Assembly (NCBI GenBank): GCA_946406115.1
Contig: OX291550.1
Coordinates: 23,846,722-23,910,721 of the forward strand
Source of the DNA: Apoda limacodes
Taxonomy: Eukaryota > Arthropoda > Insecta > Lepidoptera > Limacodidae
Length of the DNA stretch: 64,000 nt
Reading direction: 5' to 3'
Position 1 is the first letter of the stretch, and the number at the start of each line of letters is the position of its first letter. A program made the translations under genes and the position numbers. Below are positions 37,591 through 50,500 of this stretch, one piece after another. The notes below the pieces were generated by a model. The model saw nothing but the letters and a program-made list of their open reading frames with translations. It was not told where the DNA came from and made no database searches.

Positions 37591-39454
37591 CTAAAATGTA
37601 AAATATTAAGTTATGAACTTACGAATCGTAGACATCAGCACGGAATTAATTGTTAAATGTAGGTAGTAATCTGACTTCCGATTTATGAATTCGAACTCTA
37701 GACAAAATAAAGTTGCGTAAAATTTTGAACCTGTGGCGCGAGAATGAATGGTTTAAAGCTAACTATGATTGGGTGTTTGTTTGGAACTAAAGTGATTAGA
37801 GAGAATGTTTTAAAGCAAGCGTTGATTGATTTTTTCAAACGTACTGTGATTAGTGGTAGTTTTAAGAGCGCTGATTGGGAGTTTTATAATGTTGAATATA
37901 ACCGAGAAAGTTTAAGTTGCTTAGAACTTTTATAATATTGAAAACGCCCGCGAGACTTACCTAAGTCAGTCGTTTAACAACCATTAGGGTAGCCTCGTAC
38001 AATAAAAATTCTAACAATTATAAAGGGTTGTTGTCTTGATTTTCACGTATTTCGTATAATGGTATGACGTGTTGGTTTTTTTGAAATTACCCGGGGTTTG
38101 TTGGAACTTTATGAACATTTAGAACATAATATTAATATTCTATTGGGATTCTATTAATTTAGGATAACAAGGCCGTTTTACCTAGACCGTTAATATTAAT
38201 CCAGGACTCTATAATAGTCCCCAACCGACATAACTAGTTTTATACTGAAAACATATTCTTTTTTCTTAAAGTTAATTAAAGCCGGATAAAAACAGGATGG
38301 GGGTGTTTGAAATGTGGGGTGAGAACGTTGTTAGAGAGGGGTTAGTGGTGATAAAAGTGCGTGGTCCCATACATACAGAACATTCAATGGCCGTCGGTTA
38401 AATTGTCGAAACGCAGCCCGAGGAGAAATCATAGTCAACCTAGGAATCACGTGGGGTTAAACTACAGCTAGATTCTGCCACCATTACTGGTTAGTAAATA
38501 CTTTTATATTACAAATTATTATATTGTGTGTGCGTTGTGAAATTCTTTAGGTTGTGTTTTAAAAATATCTAAATTAATGTTAAAGCATCGTAATGACGAG
38601 TTCGCATTTTTGCTGGTTAGAAATTTATGGTAAAAAGAAATCTCAATCACCTCAGTAGAAAGGAATATATCGATGGACCTTGTTTCTAGGACAATTTCAG
38701 CTAGGTAAAGATAAATCTTCTATAAAAGTTGAAGTGGGAACTAAAATTATACCAGCCATAATAATTATATAGCCCACTAAAGAACTAGGTCTGCCAAGAG
38801 ATACAGTAATTACTATGTGTAATCCATGTCCATCCTTGGCGGCGTTAGTAGGGTTTTACTATTTTGGCTGGTTAGCTAGTGTAGGTGAGCGCTGATGTGC
38901 ATCGTAAGGGGGCGCCCCTTAAACCTACTTTCAGGTCGCAAGTCTTGAACACTTTATCTGGTTCTCACACTGGATTTAGCATTCGTATGGATTTTACTTT
39001 CAAGTGTGGAAGCAGCATCAATTAGGGTTCTTGCAATGGGATGACGAAAAATCATATAATCTCTTCAGTTCCTGTTTCCTTTAGTTCTGATATTCAAGTA
39101 TTTGATTTGTTTAGGTGTTTTTGTACAGACTTTAGAAATGGTAAAAATTCAAAGTGGACATTATTTATGATCGTAGCTGTAGCTATATTTATTTCTTGAT
39201 TATTTTTCTTTACGCTTATTTGTATACTATTGTTTGCTATATTACTCTGACGTGCCTCTAAAACAACTGAGTTACTACTTATTTAACACAACGGTTTTCG
39301 GGTCCTACCAATTTTGACGTTCTCTCACTCGTTTAAGTGAGTGGGGTTGAGGCCTTCGAAGTTTATAGAACATTTCATAATTTTATTAATTTATATGTAT
39401 ATATATTTGTAATGTAGGGGGAGCGTTACAACTTGGGTATTATAGGGGAAGACG
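37591..39454. mobile_element. Unclassified insertion of about 1.86 kb inside family A
   Basis: It separates the family A linker from its RT, which in such elements are only about 100-170 bases apart at this point. It has no TIR or coding block that I can recognise. A purine-rich tgtagggggag near 39413 and gggg-rich text around it could be an LTR-element relic, but I found no second LTR. Confidence 0.45.
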
Positions 39455-40855
39455 TTACATTGTGTTAATAGTGGTGTTTATCCTGATGAGATTTTCAGCC
39501 TATTTCAATACTACCTGTACTCGGCATGTTAAGCCATTTCTGTATTCTACTTAGTAGTAAACAGTTTGACTTTATGAAAGGCCGTTCCACAACCGATGCA
39601 GGAGTGGTGCTATTAAAAAATATATTTAACGCCTGGGAGGATTCGCATGATGCTCTTGGAGTGTTTTGTGATTTATCTAAGGCATGAATGTGTCCAACAT
39701 GAAAATCTCATCGGTAAGCTACATCACTAAAGATGTCAACGGTGAAAGATCTCCGGAATCAGCAGTCACTATGGGAGTCCCTCAGGGCTCAATTTTAGGT
39801 CCTTTTCTATTTCTTATTTACATTAATGATCTCACATATCATGTTAAAAACCATGACATAGTCTTATTTGCTGATGACACCTCTTTACTTTTTAAAGTTA
39901 ATAGACGACAGACATGTTATAATGAATTAAAAAATGCCATTTCTAAAATTGTAAATTGGTTTAACGCTAATAATTTTGATATTAATGGCGAACAATTAGA
40001 ACTTGTTTATTCGACAGTCTTTCTTGGCATAGCGCTGGACTCCTAAATTCAATGGGGTCCTCATATTCATAACCTAGCCAAAAAAACTTAGCTCTGCTGT
40101 GTATGCGATCAAGAAAATAAGACAATTGACCGATGTCGACACTGCAAAAGTAGTATATTTCAGCTATTTCCATAGTTTAATGACATATGGTATCTTGTGG
40201 GGTATTTTTGTTACAAAAACGGGCAATTTTGTGCTATTTATAAATTAGGATCTAGGATATCTCTGAGGTTATAGGTTTAGGGAAGTAAATATTTTAACTG
40301 TAGCGTCGCAGTACATATATGAAAATCTTTTATATGTACATAAAAATATCAATAGTTTCAGCAAGAAAAGTGACGTTCACAAAGTAAATACAAGAAGTAA
40401 AAATAAGCTGTTGGTGCATGATACACGTCAACACAAAATTAGCAACTCTTTTATGGGGCAATGTATACACTTTTACAACAAAGTTCCCACTAATATTCAA
40501 AAGCTATAAATAAGTAAATTTAAATCTTTTATCAAACAACTTCTTGTAAATGATAAAATATGTAAATGATAAAAATCCATGGGACTGAAGATGCTCAATT
40601 ACAGGATACATAGATAAACCAAATTAAAATGGAAATATTTTTTTATTTAAAACATTGATTGTATTTGTAGTTTTAAGGATTTTTTTAAAAAGAGTTACTT
40701 AAAGTTAAAGAGTTTCTTGCCGGATTCTTCTCGGTAGAAATCATCAACATTGTGAACCGGAGAGAGGGTGGGGTTCAAAAAATAGTATTTCACAACTTTG
40801 ACGATTCAAAAGTGATTGTAGAATCCTAATTTGAAAAATAAATTTTGACTGACTA
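39455..40855 (+). mobile_element. Non-LTR family A, RT to 3' end
   Basis: Plus strand: SGVYPDEIFS (linker), PISILPVL, KQFDFMKGRSTTDA, VFCDLSKA, then GVPQGSILGPFLFLIYINDL and the catalytic LFADDTSLLFKV, ISKIVNWFNANNF and FLGIALDS. Further on come IQWGPHIHNLAKK and the C-terminal FYNKVPTNIQ region near 40470. It ends in a short TTTGAC tail near 40843. The open frame of 120 codons at 39684-40046 is its best-kept piece. Confidence 0.85.
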
Positions 40856-40919
40856 TAAACCTCGCAGGGCATCATTAGAAATGCCAAAGCTTAAATTAGC
40901 CAACCTTTACTATATGAGT

Positions 40920-41060
40920 CAATAGTCATTTTACTCTTTAATGTATATAGATAAATAGACCCCCCGGTTAACCCCTTTGGAGAAAAAAACCGTGATGTTG
41001 TACCAAAAAAACAGTGTAACCGTGTAAATGTAAAATCCGATACGTATTATGTTTCGTTTA
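40920..41060. repeat. Short shared repeat scrap
   Basis: The text aacccctttggagaaaaaaa, then ccgtgatgttgta, recurs in altered form at 47635-47690. Confidence 0.4.
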
Positions 41061-41158
41061 TATTATATTAATAAACATTAACATTTTACATTTGGGTCTG
41101 ACATTTTTGAATATTAATAATTCGTAAGAGAACAGGTATTATTTCATCATATTTTTTT

Positions 41159-41286
41159 AAGACTTATACTTGTCACTTTTATTTTGTTCTGATAGGCTAA
41201 TTAATTTGGCAGTTGTGTGAATATTGACACAACTGCCGAATTAATCAGCCTATCAAAAGAAGACAAAACTGACAACTATAAAGTTT
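41159..41286. repeat. Fold-back hairpin, 60-bp arms
   Basis: Arms 41159-41219 and 41227-41286 are imperfect inverted copies (gataggctaattaatttggc against gccgaattaatcagcctatc), with a loop of only about 7 bases. It would make a hairpin RNA if transcribed. Confidence 0.8.
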
Positions 41287-41624
41287 GAAAAAAATAATAA
41301 GACAAGGTATTTTTATTTTCTTACAGAAAATTAATCTTTGCACAGATGTTACTTTTTTAATCCTTATATATTGTATCTACGACAACTGTATGTTTGTCCA
41401 TGTCAATGTTGAGACCTTTAAACAAAGATTACTTATACGTCTAGATACCGTGTCCCAAACAACATCAAACAGAGCACTGCGAGCCATTTTCGTAGCCATG
41501 TGTGTGTAAATCAGCTAATACGACTATCATTTTTACATCTGCGTGCGTAATATGGTGTTACCAACCCTAAAGTGATTATCCCAAATTGGAGAAATTTTAC
41601 CTTTATTCGATACTAGCGGCCTGT

Positions 41625-41725
41625 CCCGGCTTCGCACGGGTGGACATTTGTTTTTTAAACATTTTGGGATAAACATAGAGTAATTTTATCCCGGATCAAT
41701 TATTTACGAACGGATGACAGGTGAC
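41625..41725 (+). repeat. Scrap of a widespread insect repeat
   Basis: Contains actagcggcctgtcccggct followed by tcgcacgggtgg, a phrase shared by dispersed repeats in many insects. Confidence 0.5.
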
Positions 41726-42062
41726 AAAAGTAATGAAAATAATGATTCTGCATCCCAAAACGAACGCGCCCCGTTCGTTTAGCATTGGTATCAAAAATAT
41801 CAAAATTTTAGTCATCAAATCATCTGCGACAAACTGTCATGCGTTCGTTTACGATATTTTTGTTATTTTTTTCACTTTTGCCACCAAAAATGAAACTTTA
41901 GACCAATGTCTGGAGGTAAGGTTTTTGTATTAATCTGCCAAACTGCCTATACATATTCATAATTTTTGTGGTGTAATAAAAAAAATTAGAATTAAAATCT
42001 TTTATAATTATTTTTTTGAACGACTTAAATTATATTTCGTGCCTAGCCAAGCTGTTGCAGCC

Positions 42063-42640
42063 TTAATGTAATAGAAATTTACTAGCAAATAACTGAGCGA
42101 AAGCAAAATGGTAGAAAGAAGATATGTAAGATGTAATTAGATTGATGAAAATTGCAAAGAGAAGTGGTGACAACATGCCACCTTGCGGAACACCAGCAAA
42201 AGTGTCACAATAGGTAGATGATGAATCATCGACCTTAATGCGTTGCCGGCGTGTAACTATGAAACCAATCGATAACTGTTGGAGAAATGTTAAGAGAACT
42301 AAGTTCATGTAGCAAAATATCGAAGTCAACTGCATTAAAAGCTAACAATGTTAAAACCGTGACCTGCTTATTTTCCATGCCTAGACGAATATCGTCCGTA
42401 ACTTTAACAAGTCCAGTAGCCGAACTATGACCAGGACGGAAACCAGATTGGAGTGTTTTTTGTCAAAAATTAAGAAAAATTGTTGCTGAACAAGACGTTT
42501 AAGTACCTTTGACAGGAAGGGTAGGATAGATATATGTCTGAAATCGTAGTAGGTCGCAGGATTGGATTTCTTTGGCAAAGGAATAATAATGGCATTTCCA
42601 TGATTCAGGAAATATATAATAAATAGTGGGCATAGAGAAC
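42063..42640 (-). pseudogene. Non-LTR family G reverse transcriptase fragment
   Basis: Minus strand: PKKSNPATYYDFRHISILPF, LSKVLKRLVQQQF (block 1), LLAFNAVDFDILLHEL (block 3), WFHSY, then DDSSSTYCDTFAGVPQGGML and SPLLFAIFINLI (block 4). The catalytic YADD/FADD box is missing or degenerate. A jockey-like RT with several frameshifts, different from families A, B, C and F. Confidence 0.75.
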
Positions 42641-43319
42641 AAAACTGATTAATAATAGAGCGATGTCTCTACCCCAGCCCAGGAAGCATACATAAGTATT
42701 ATTTTTTATTCGAAGGAAAAGGGTTTTAACTTAATCATGCACCTCACTTGCACGCTGCGCAGCAAGATATTTTTATTTTAGAAAAAAAATGGGAAAATTC
42801 ATCCTTTGCAATCGGCAGTTCAAAATCCCCTTACATGAATAAACCTTCACAAGTAGCTCTTTTCAGCTTTAAATAGGTCAAAAAAGCAAGTCAGTAACTG
42901 TTGCGGCTTCAAATTTAATTGCCGAAGTAAGTGGCAAAAGATTTTTCCATAGCTCTTATATAATGAAGATATTGATGAAGTTTACTGCCTAATATGCAAA
43001 GAAACCATGTCTAGTGGCGTTTCTCTGCTTAAAAATCATCATGAAATGATGAGTCCATTAAATCATTCAAAGTGATTTTTCATCATGGAATAAAGCTTTA
43101 GAAAGGTAATAATAAATATGTAATAAATAATAAAAAAGGAATAAAGTATGAAATGTCTGATTTTCACTGTTTTTGTGTTTTTCATAAAACCAATTTAGAA
43201 CTTTGCGTCAATGTACACTCAATGTTATCAAAAAGTAAACTCGAAGAAATAAACAACGCTAGAACCGCCCTTTTAAGAATGATACATTCATTTTCTCTTT
43301 GTTTTTAATGACCACTGGT
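42641..43319. other. Possible upstream part of the hAT relic
   Basis: Near 42975-43050 the plus strand encodes DEVYCLICKETMSSG followed by LLKNHHEMM, a C..C...H..H pattern like the zinc finger found in some hAT transposases. The link to the relic further right is inferred. Confidence 0.3.
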
Positions 43320-43406
43320 TACAAGCGTCCATAGGCTACGGTGACCGCTTACCAACAGGCGGACCGTAAGCCTGTTTGCCGCCTTAGCGGTATTAAAAAA
43401 AAAAAA
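43320..43406 (+). mobile_element. Family B 3' end fragment
   Basis: Last 75 or so bases of the family (caagcgtccataggctacgg, gccttagcggtattaaaa) with its A-run. It sits within or beside the hAT relic. Confidence 0.8.
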
Positions 43407-43429
43407 CTATAAGAGGCTACGAGAAAAAA

Positions 43430-44340
43430 CATTCAAATTATACTCGGTTGTTGAAGCTGCGCTCAGAAGATATTTCTGTGTTGAGCTCGGGGCTTCAGCG
43501 TAGCAGATATAAGTGGTTATAGCACGATATCACTAACGAACTCTGTTCAATTTATGTCTTGAAGTATTGCGTAAAATAATTAAGCTAATACAAAATGCGG
43601 TCTATTATTCAGTTATGGGCGATGAAACTAGTGATATTTCCAATCATTATTAAGTCACATTCTGCTTTCGTTACGTGGATTCAAAGCTTGATGTATGTAC
43701 ATGAAGTCTTTTTCGGCTATCACAAAACAACATCCGAAAATTTATTTGAATATTTCAATGACGAATTAAAAGGATTAGATGGATATATTCTGGATCGCAT
43801 CGAAGTTCCTTTCGAAATGCCTTTTTACAAAAAAGTATTTACACCTCCAAAAAGCGGTCGAAAATTTAAATGCGGTCACAAAGAAGCGATGACAGTTTTC
43901 CATTTTATTGGAAATCTAACACTCCAAAAATAAGGAAGAGACCTAAGAAGATAGACGATTCATTAAGTGAACCGCACCAATATTCCTCGCCAGCTGAATT
44001 CTATCGGAAAATATATTTTGAAGTGATAGATAAAGTTGTAGTGTCCATTGAGCAGATAATTAAGATATTGTTTCTTATATAATTTGTCACTGCGAAACTA
44101 AAAAAGTTATGATACTAGAAGTCATCACTTAGAATAGTTTTAACAATCCCAGTATCGACATGCACTGCCGAACGATCGTTTTCAGCATAACGGGGAGTAA
44201 AACAATGTTTAAGGAATACTATGACCCAGCTAAGACTTAATGATCACATGATAATACCCGTAAACCGTGAGATCGCAGAAAATTTGAAATTTGAGGAAAC
44301 CGGTGATATATTCATTGGTAGATCTGCAGTTCGACAAAAC
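43430..44340 (+). pseudogene. hAT transposase relic
   Basis: Plus strand, several frames: MGDETSDISNHY (first catalytic Asp block), FRYVDSKLDV and HEVFFGYHKTTSE, RRPKKIDDSLSEPHQYSSP with EFYRKIYFEVIDKV, then the dimerisation block IPVSTCTAERSFS and MTQLRLND, ending RSAVRQNTFTIKK. This is the order seen in hAT-superfamily transposases of the ZMYM1/DUF4371-like group. Stops and frameshifts are frequent and large parts of the middle are missing. Confidence 0.85.
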
Positions 44341-44874
44341 ACGTTTACAATAAAAAAAGTCAATGATACCTACGTATTGTGCTGTGTAGGTTTTATGATT
44401 ACATTTTCTGCAAGTGAAATGTAACACAATGTTAATCACAACAGTAATTCCTTGTTAAACTAGTTAATTAGAAATAGTAGTAAATCTTATTTTGTAATCT
44501 TCTGCATTTCTATTGTAAAGAAATAATACACCTTACTGTGTATTTTCTTACAGCCCGAGTTTTTAATGTTTTGTCAATACTTAAGTAAATTGTTTGTTCA
44601 CAACTCTCTAATTTTTCGGTGAAGGAAGAAATCGTGATAAATATACGTTTCAGAGGGGTTTCAAAAGATATAGATATCTGAAGGCTGCGTGCCCACCCAA
44701 AAAATGCTGTGTTTCGGCTGCAATTTGCTTAGTGACGTAAAAACTAATATATTATCTCTGTCGTGACATTTATTGAAAACATTTTGTCTAGTGTGTGCAA
44801 ATAGAGTTAATGTATATTAGACCTCAATGCACAGTTTACATTTATCTTCTCGCATTTCGCCAGTTCTACGAGTC
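44341..44874. other. Non-coding stretch
   Basis: Nothing recognised. Confidence 0.4.
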
Positions 44875-45135
44875 ATGTCGGTTTTCTAAAAGCCGGCGCC
44901 CCTGACTGTTATCTGCTGTTATCTGGAGAAACAGTGTAGGAGACAGCTCAGAGCCTTGCGGGACACCAGCATTAAAATCAATGCTATTAGCGCAACTACC
45001 GTCAACTACGAATCGTATGCTTCTGCCGGGCAGAAAGCTAGCCAACCATTTGCACAAACCCTCGGGCAGTCCGTATGATGGCAATTTCGATAGAAGACCC
45101 TGGTGCCAGACCCGATCGCCTTCGCTATGTTTAGG
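44875..45135 (-). mobile_element. Family B RT fragment
   Basis: Minus strand PSYGLPEGLCKWLASFLPG, RSIRFVVDGSCANS and AGVPQGSELSPTLFLQ: RT blocks 3 and 4 only. Confidence 0.82.
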
Positions 45136-45484
45136 CTACATAACTCAAACTTACTGTTATAAATATTCTATAACTTATGTGATATGATTGTAGTTAATTA
45201 TTTTACACTTTTCATGCTAAGCATTTCGCCAATTTTAAGCATATCGCCAAGATATTTTGTTATAGAATAATTTACATACTTTAATTAAGATTACTATCGT
45301 TGATTTCAACATTACGCCCATAAAGCCAATTTAATAACGCATATATTAAAATAATTAGATTAAGACTAGCTTATTCTGGTTCCACCTTCCCTTGTTCTTC
45401 ATCGGCAGGGACTTTCGAAAGACCAGAATTTTTTTATCTTTCCTGTGATTTTACCTATTAAAAAATCAGAATTGTCACCCCCTA

Positions 45485-46190
45485 TTTTCAAGCCTAATAC
45501 CAATTTAAGGTTTTGATTTTGCTCAATACTTAGTGCTCGTCTACGTTTTAACAAGAACCTCTACGAACAATGTAACGTTTTTAGACCCAGTAGTTTGGGC
45601 TGTGCGTTGAAATATCAGCCAGCCAGTCAGTGAGTCGGTTTACTATCTCTTATATATTTATACATAACTAAAAAGATTATTCAAATAAACTAAAGTAGAC
45701 TATGTAAGTTACACAAATTACTTTGCTAATCAGAATGTGAATATCTTCAAACTTTTATTTATATGAAATAACAATAATCTTATTTGAGTTCCGAGATTTC
45801 ATCAAATAAAGTAGACCTTTCCTACTTTCACCAGCTCATAATATGGAATTAATTGTCCTCTTGTGTGTCTTAGTGAGATGACAAAGCCTAGTGAGATAAG
45901 AGTTTCAGTTATTAGCACATTATTATGTGTATGGGAAGCTCGAGCAATTTTGCTCAACGACCCTATTTTACTTTGTTTGAGATATTATTACTAAAGCCAC
46001 TAGCGAATAAGAGCGAAGATTACTTTTGTAGCCATGTCCGCCGCGTAATTACTCTATTTGGCAGCCAGATTTCTGTTGTACATACCTACGATTAGGTGTA
46101 CACACGTAGGGGAGACCAAAGAGAGTTGTTTTCAAGTTTTGGACATACGCAGTCACAAGCAGTGGGATTTGTATGAACCCTGTATCTCAT
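45485..46190 (+). repeat. Dispersed repeat family H, copy 1
   Basis: Landmarks: gggctgtgcgttgaa and cagtcagtgagtc (a common moth repeat), then ctttcaccagctcataatat, gaagctcgagcaatttt and tccgccgcgtaattactct. Shared with 54240-54800 (same strand) and 63500-63755 (opposite strand). Non-coding. Confidence 0.75.
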
Positions 46191-46224
46191 AAGATATATA
46201 GATCTTTGGAAGTATGTCTCAATG

Positions 46225-46290
46225 CCTCACAAAATTTACTATCTTTTAGAAAGAGACATAGTGAACCTGCGGTCTCCTTTCACTTTCTAC
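46225..46290 (+). repeat. Short repeat shared with 29590-29655
   Basis: Reverse-complement match (tttagaaagagac, aacctgcggtctcc). Origin unknown. Confidence 0.55.
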
Positions 46291-46455
46291 CAACGACAGC
46301 CATTTAGTTTGCTTATGTTTATTAAAACAAGTTAAACATAGACGTCTCTTCGCTTCGCAACCAGCCTTTTTTTAGCTGGCTAGGAAATGGGCTATCGTTC
46401 TCTATGTCTATATGGGTGCATCGAAAAGTCAATTCGATACAGGTGTCAGTTTCAT

Positions 46456-46802
46456 ATTTGAAACATTTTGGAATGGAAGTAGATAAAATAAATTGTTTAC
46501 GCTAAATGTTAATTCTTTATTAAAAACTAACAACAAAACGAACTACAATACTTATCCATTCCATTTGACTCCGTCTCCTGTCGCTAAGATAAAATAGTTG
46601 CTATTTCAAAACCAGGTTGAACTAAAATCTTGTTCGATAATTTAGAGTTATTTTCGTGGAGAAGAGACAGATTCTATTTGAACCTTGCATTTTTTGTTCC
46701 TGGCGGTAACTACTTGTATTCCGTATTTTTTTATTTTCTAAAGTAAATAGGCACTTTGTTTGGGTCTGCGTAATAATAAAAATGAATTAACGTTTTAAGG
46801 CT
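46456..46802 (+). repeat. Dispersed repeat family D, copy 3
   Basis: The most complete copy: gaaacattttggaatgg at the start, aattaacgttttaagg at the end. No TIRs, no coding capacity. Confidence 0.8.
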
Positions 46803-49220
46803 TGTTATGGTTCTTCTGTATAGTTCGTGAGTTCTAGGAGTCCAGGAACATTACAGCACTGGAATTCGAAGATAAGGTTAACCAGATAAAAAGTTGTTCT
46901 TCACTGATTATTTTGTTATATTTTGGCTTCTTGCAAACTATGCACAAGACCGGAATAAGGATTTATTTTTCATAATAAGTTTATTAGTTCTCTTATTTAA
47001 ATATAAAATCATGAATATGATTAGGCTTATATCTAATTTGTGCATGTGAAAGATTTAACTTGCATAAAGCATTTCTTGTGTTAGTGGTTTTCCAGGCTAA
47101 GATATAAATAGAAGATATTCCAAATTTACTTAATATTAAAATGGTAAGATGACCATCAGAAGGTCAAGCATCAGTCAATCGAATTCACATCAAAAGAATG
47201 TGATAAAAAAGCTTCTCGGATCTTTTCAGTCTTTTCGGTTGTAAGTCTGAATTCAAAATCTTAAAAATCGTTCTCTTTTTGCCGATTTTTGGTACGAACC
47301 TTATTTACAAATGCTTCGACCTACTTCAATATACATTAAAGGACCTAGCCTTCTACATTACCCGTTTAAGGAGTTAATTTTGCAAAATCCTTTCTACTCT
47401 TGTGCTTGCTACGTTATGACAGAAACCTCTAAGCAGAATGCCAAGTCTCTGGATTTGATAATTATATAGTATGACTATGGGACATTATATATAAATCCAC
47501 CCTTTTCCAGATACACTCCTGTCAGAATCAATGTCACAGTGATGGGATTTACACCTGTCACGCGGAACTAAAGTGGTTGGTTAAAAGAGGCTACCCCCCA
47601 CATTATGATGTGGGTGTGTGTCCAGCCACTGGTGAACCCCTTTGAGAAATAAAAACTGTGACGTTATACAGAAAAAACCGGCCAATGTGTGTGTCGTGTC
47701 GATTCACGTGCAGTGTAGAATTCCGTAGTAACCGTACTAACTTAAATTTAAATAAAAAAAGGGTTAGTACTTATATTAAATTTAAGGTATTTCAAACAAT
47801 ACTCAACTCAAATCAACACTCAAATAAACCTTTAACATTACCAATTACAAAAATGAGTCTCTAAGTACAGGTAGTTCGAGGGACACATCCAAACTCGCTG
47901 GATTTGTAACTTCGATTCGCTGTCGCCGGGCTCCTATTACCTATACCGCGAACCCTTCACCTTCCTAAATTCTAGAACAGCAATTTAGCTGACAGTGGGG
48001 CGGACACTGGGTTTTAACAAAAACTTGCACGTTAAAGCCTAATATTTTGCAAACACATCACTGAATCGTAAAATGGTTTTCACACATTTGCAATATTTTT
48101 AAATGAGCTATTCAACAACACCCCACACTATGGGGTAGACGAGAAAAAAATCATTCCCACTTTACGTGTAGGGAGGTTGCCAAAAAATTTTGCAAAAAGT
48201 AAGAATGCTGCGCACCTTGCGGAAAGTGTCAAGGACTTCAGATTTGTTAATTCGAGAGAAAAATGTAATTACCTGGGTCTTCCTCTCGGTTCCGGACCCG
48301 TAAAAGTACTTTAACTTCCTTATTTACATGTATCGAATTTAGGAGTACTCGAGACATTGCGCAATAAACTCTTGGAAGAGAAAAGAAGATAGGTCATTTC
48401 CGGAACATCCCATTGCTAAAATTGCAAATTTAAGAAGACAAAAGTTTTTCCAGACAGTAAATATTTGCACAGTTGATATTTTTAAATATCATGTATATTA
48501 TAAATACACGATTACTTCCTTATTTAAGAAAATTTAGTGTCATAAATTCTTACAATTGACTTTTAAATAATTATTAAAAAAAACTGTTTCCGAGTTGCCA
48601 CAGGGCAATTGAGTGTTAGTTATTAGTCTCACACAGACTGGTTGGCACTTAATACTATGGTATCCTACAAAAAGCGTGCCGTTTCAACCAGTATACAAAC
48701 ACATATTACAGTATTGAAGCATGCAAACAAACACACCTGCACGTACTAAAGGCGCTAGCACGTGACTGCACATTGAAAATTCTATTTTTCGGTATTTTTG
48801 TCAGTATAAGATTCAAATATTTATTTAGAACTATGAAATAAGCAAATTTGATTTGTCAATTTAATTTTAATTTCGTAAAATAAGAATAAAGGGAATAAAT
48901 ACAACTTTTAGTTTTCTAAACAATTTGAATTTAAGCTCAAGTAGAGTACGATTTTTTTTCTAAATGTTTCAATAGCAAAATTTTTAAAATATAAGCATAT
49001 CGACTTAATTAAGACTCTGAACTATAAAATATATTTTTTTTACGTAAAACAGTGCACGCAGGACTGCAACAAAATTAATAAAATTTTTGCAAACTGAACT
49101 TGTTTGGGTAAGCAATCACCTTTATTCCACAGTATTCAATAATATATTTCGGTTCCATTTATCGCGCAAAGTCTAAACTATATGAGGACCCCATACTTCT
49201 GCAGAAAAGTTAGAGAATAA
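46803..49220. other. Long non-coding stretch with minor scraps
   Basis: Scraps at 47340-47420 (related to 35400-35500) and 47635-47690 (related to 40970-41010), and a small palindrome (cccacattatgatgtggg) near 47600. No gene supported. Confidence 0.4.
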
Positions 49221-50500
49221 TTTTTTTTTATACCACTAAGGTGGACAACAAGTTTACTGTCCACCTGATGGTAAGCGGTCACCGCAGCATTTGGACGCTT
49301 ACAACACCTGGGGCTACACTCGCGCGTTGCTGACACTTCAAAAATCTAATAACTTCTTTCTTGAGGAACCCCATCCAGTATTCTTTAGAGAAAACCTTGG
49401 CAGGGAGCTCATTCCACAACCCAAGCGTTCGCGGGAGGAAGTTTCTCTTAAACCCATATGAATTCTCTGCCGATGGCGAGCAAGATGGTAGAAAGTAGGA
49501 CATCATTTCAAACGGTTCCTTAGAACATATCCCATTGAGATCGTGAGAGGAGTGTTCTGGAATTGTGGGACCTCAGTAAATGGGCGACTTGTTTCTTTGT
49601 AGGGTTAAATTGAACTAAGTTTTCCCGTCCTCAAACAAAAACCCTAGACGATCGATTTGAGACCAGTTTTCCGTGCTTTTCCTCTACAACGGAACGAGGA
49701 ATTTTACCAGTCTCCATTACTGTCATTGGCATAGCAATGTATGTTTTTGATGTTCAACATGTCATTGATATGCATTAGAAACAGCGTAGTAGACACCACA
49801 GGGCCTTGCAGGACACCAGCATCAGTGACCATGCTATCAGAGCACCTACCGTCAACTATGGCTCGTATGCGAATGACGCACAAAAGCTACCCCATTTGCA
49901 CAAGATGATAACTTCGATAGAAGACACCGGTGCCAGGCCCGATTGAACTCCTTCGAAAAGTCCAGGCAACATGCAAATACCTCCCCCTGAATCTCAACGG
50001 CTGATGTCCATTGGTGCACGAGATACACTAGAAGGTCACCGGTGGTGTTTTTCTAGATATCTTAGAAGCTGTTTGTTGATCACACGCTCCATCACCTTGG
50101 AGAGGAGAGAGGTAATAACGGCCTTTAATTCGATGGATCTGATCTATCGCCCTTTTTGGGCCCGGGTGCAGATTCGCAGTCTTCCATTAGGACGGAAATT
50201 GCCTAGTGTGGTTGGAAAGCGTGAAAAGGCACATGAGCACAGGACATCACTCAGGAGCACACTGTTTAAGCACCACAGCTGGTATACCGTCTGGCCCACT
50301 CGAGTTATAAAAAAGAAAGCAACGCCCGCCTAAACTCCTGTTATGTTATGCAGATTTCCGGCATTGTCTAACCATTCCACGGTATAGTAGGTGGCACAGC
50401 GCCTTTGTTTTTCATGTTCGAATTTGAAGCAAAAAGACTTGCCCCGTAGATCGGCTTTCTCTTAACACTATGGTCGAGATCACCATCGGTCTTTCGCAAA
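49221..50500 (-). mobile_element. Non-LTR family B, 3' end to linker with deletions
   Basis: Minus strand, collinear with the family: A-run and 3' end at 49221, FKRNFLPRTLGLWNELPAKV at 49440-49300, a deletion, then the VQFNPTKTQ region near 49610, RT remnants at 49715-49920 and linker text to 50500. Many small losses. Confidence 0.82.

Noticed and set aside
37591..39454. Complete LTR retrotransposon or solo LTR
   Set aside because: I could not find matching terminal repeats, a clear primer-binding site or any gag/pol motif, so it is left unclassified.
43595..43933. 112-codon plus-strand protein as a host gene
   Set aside because: Parts of it match hAT transposase text only when frames are switched. 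It is a chance join across frameshifts.
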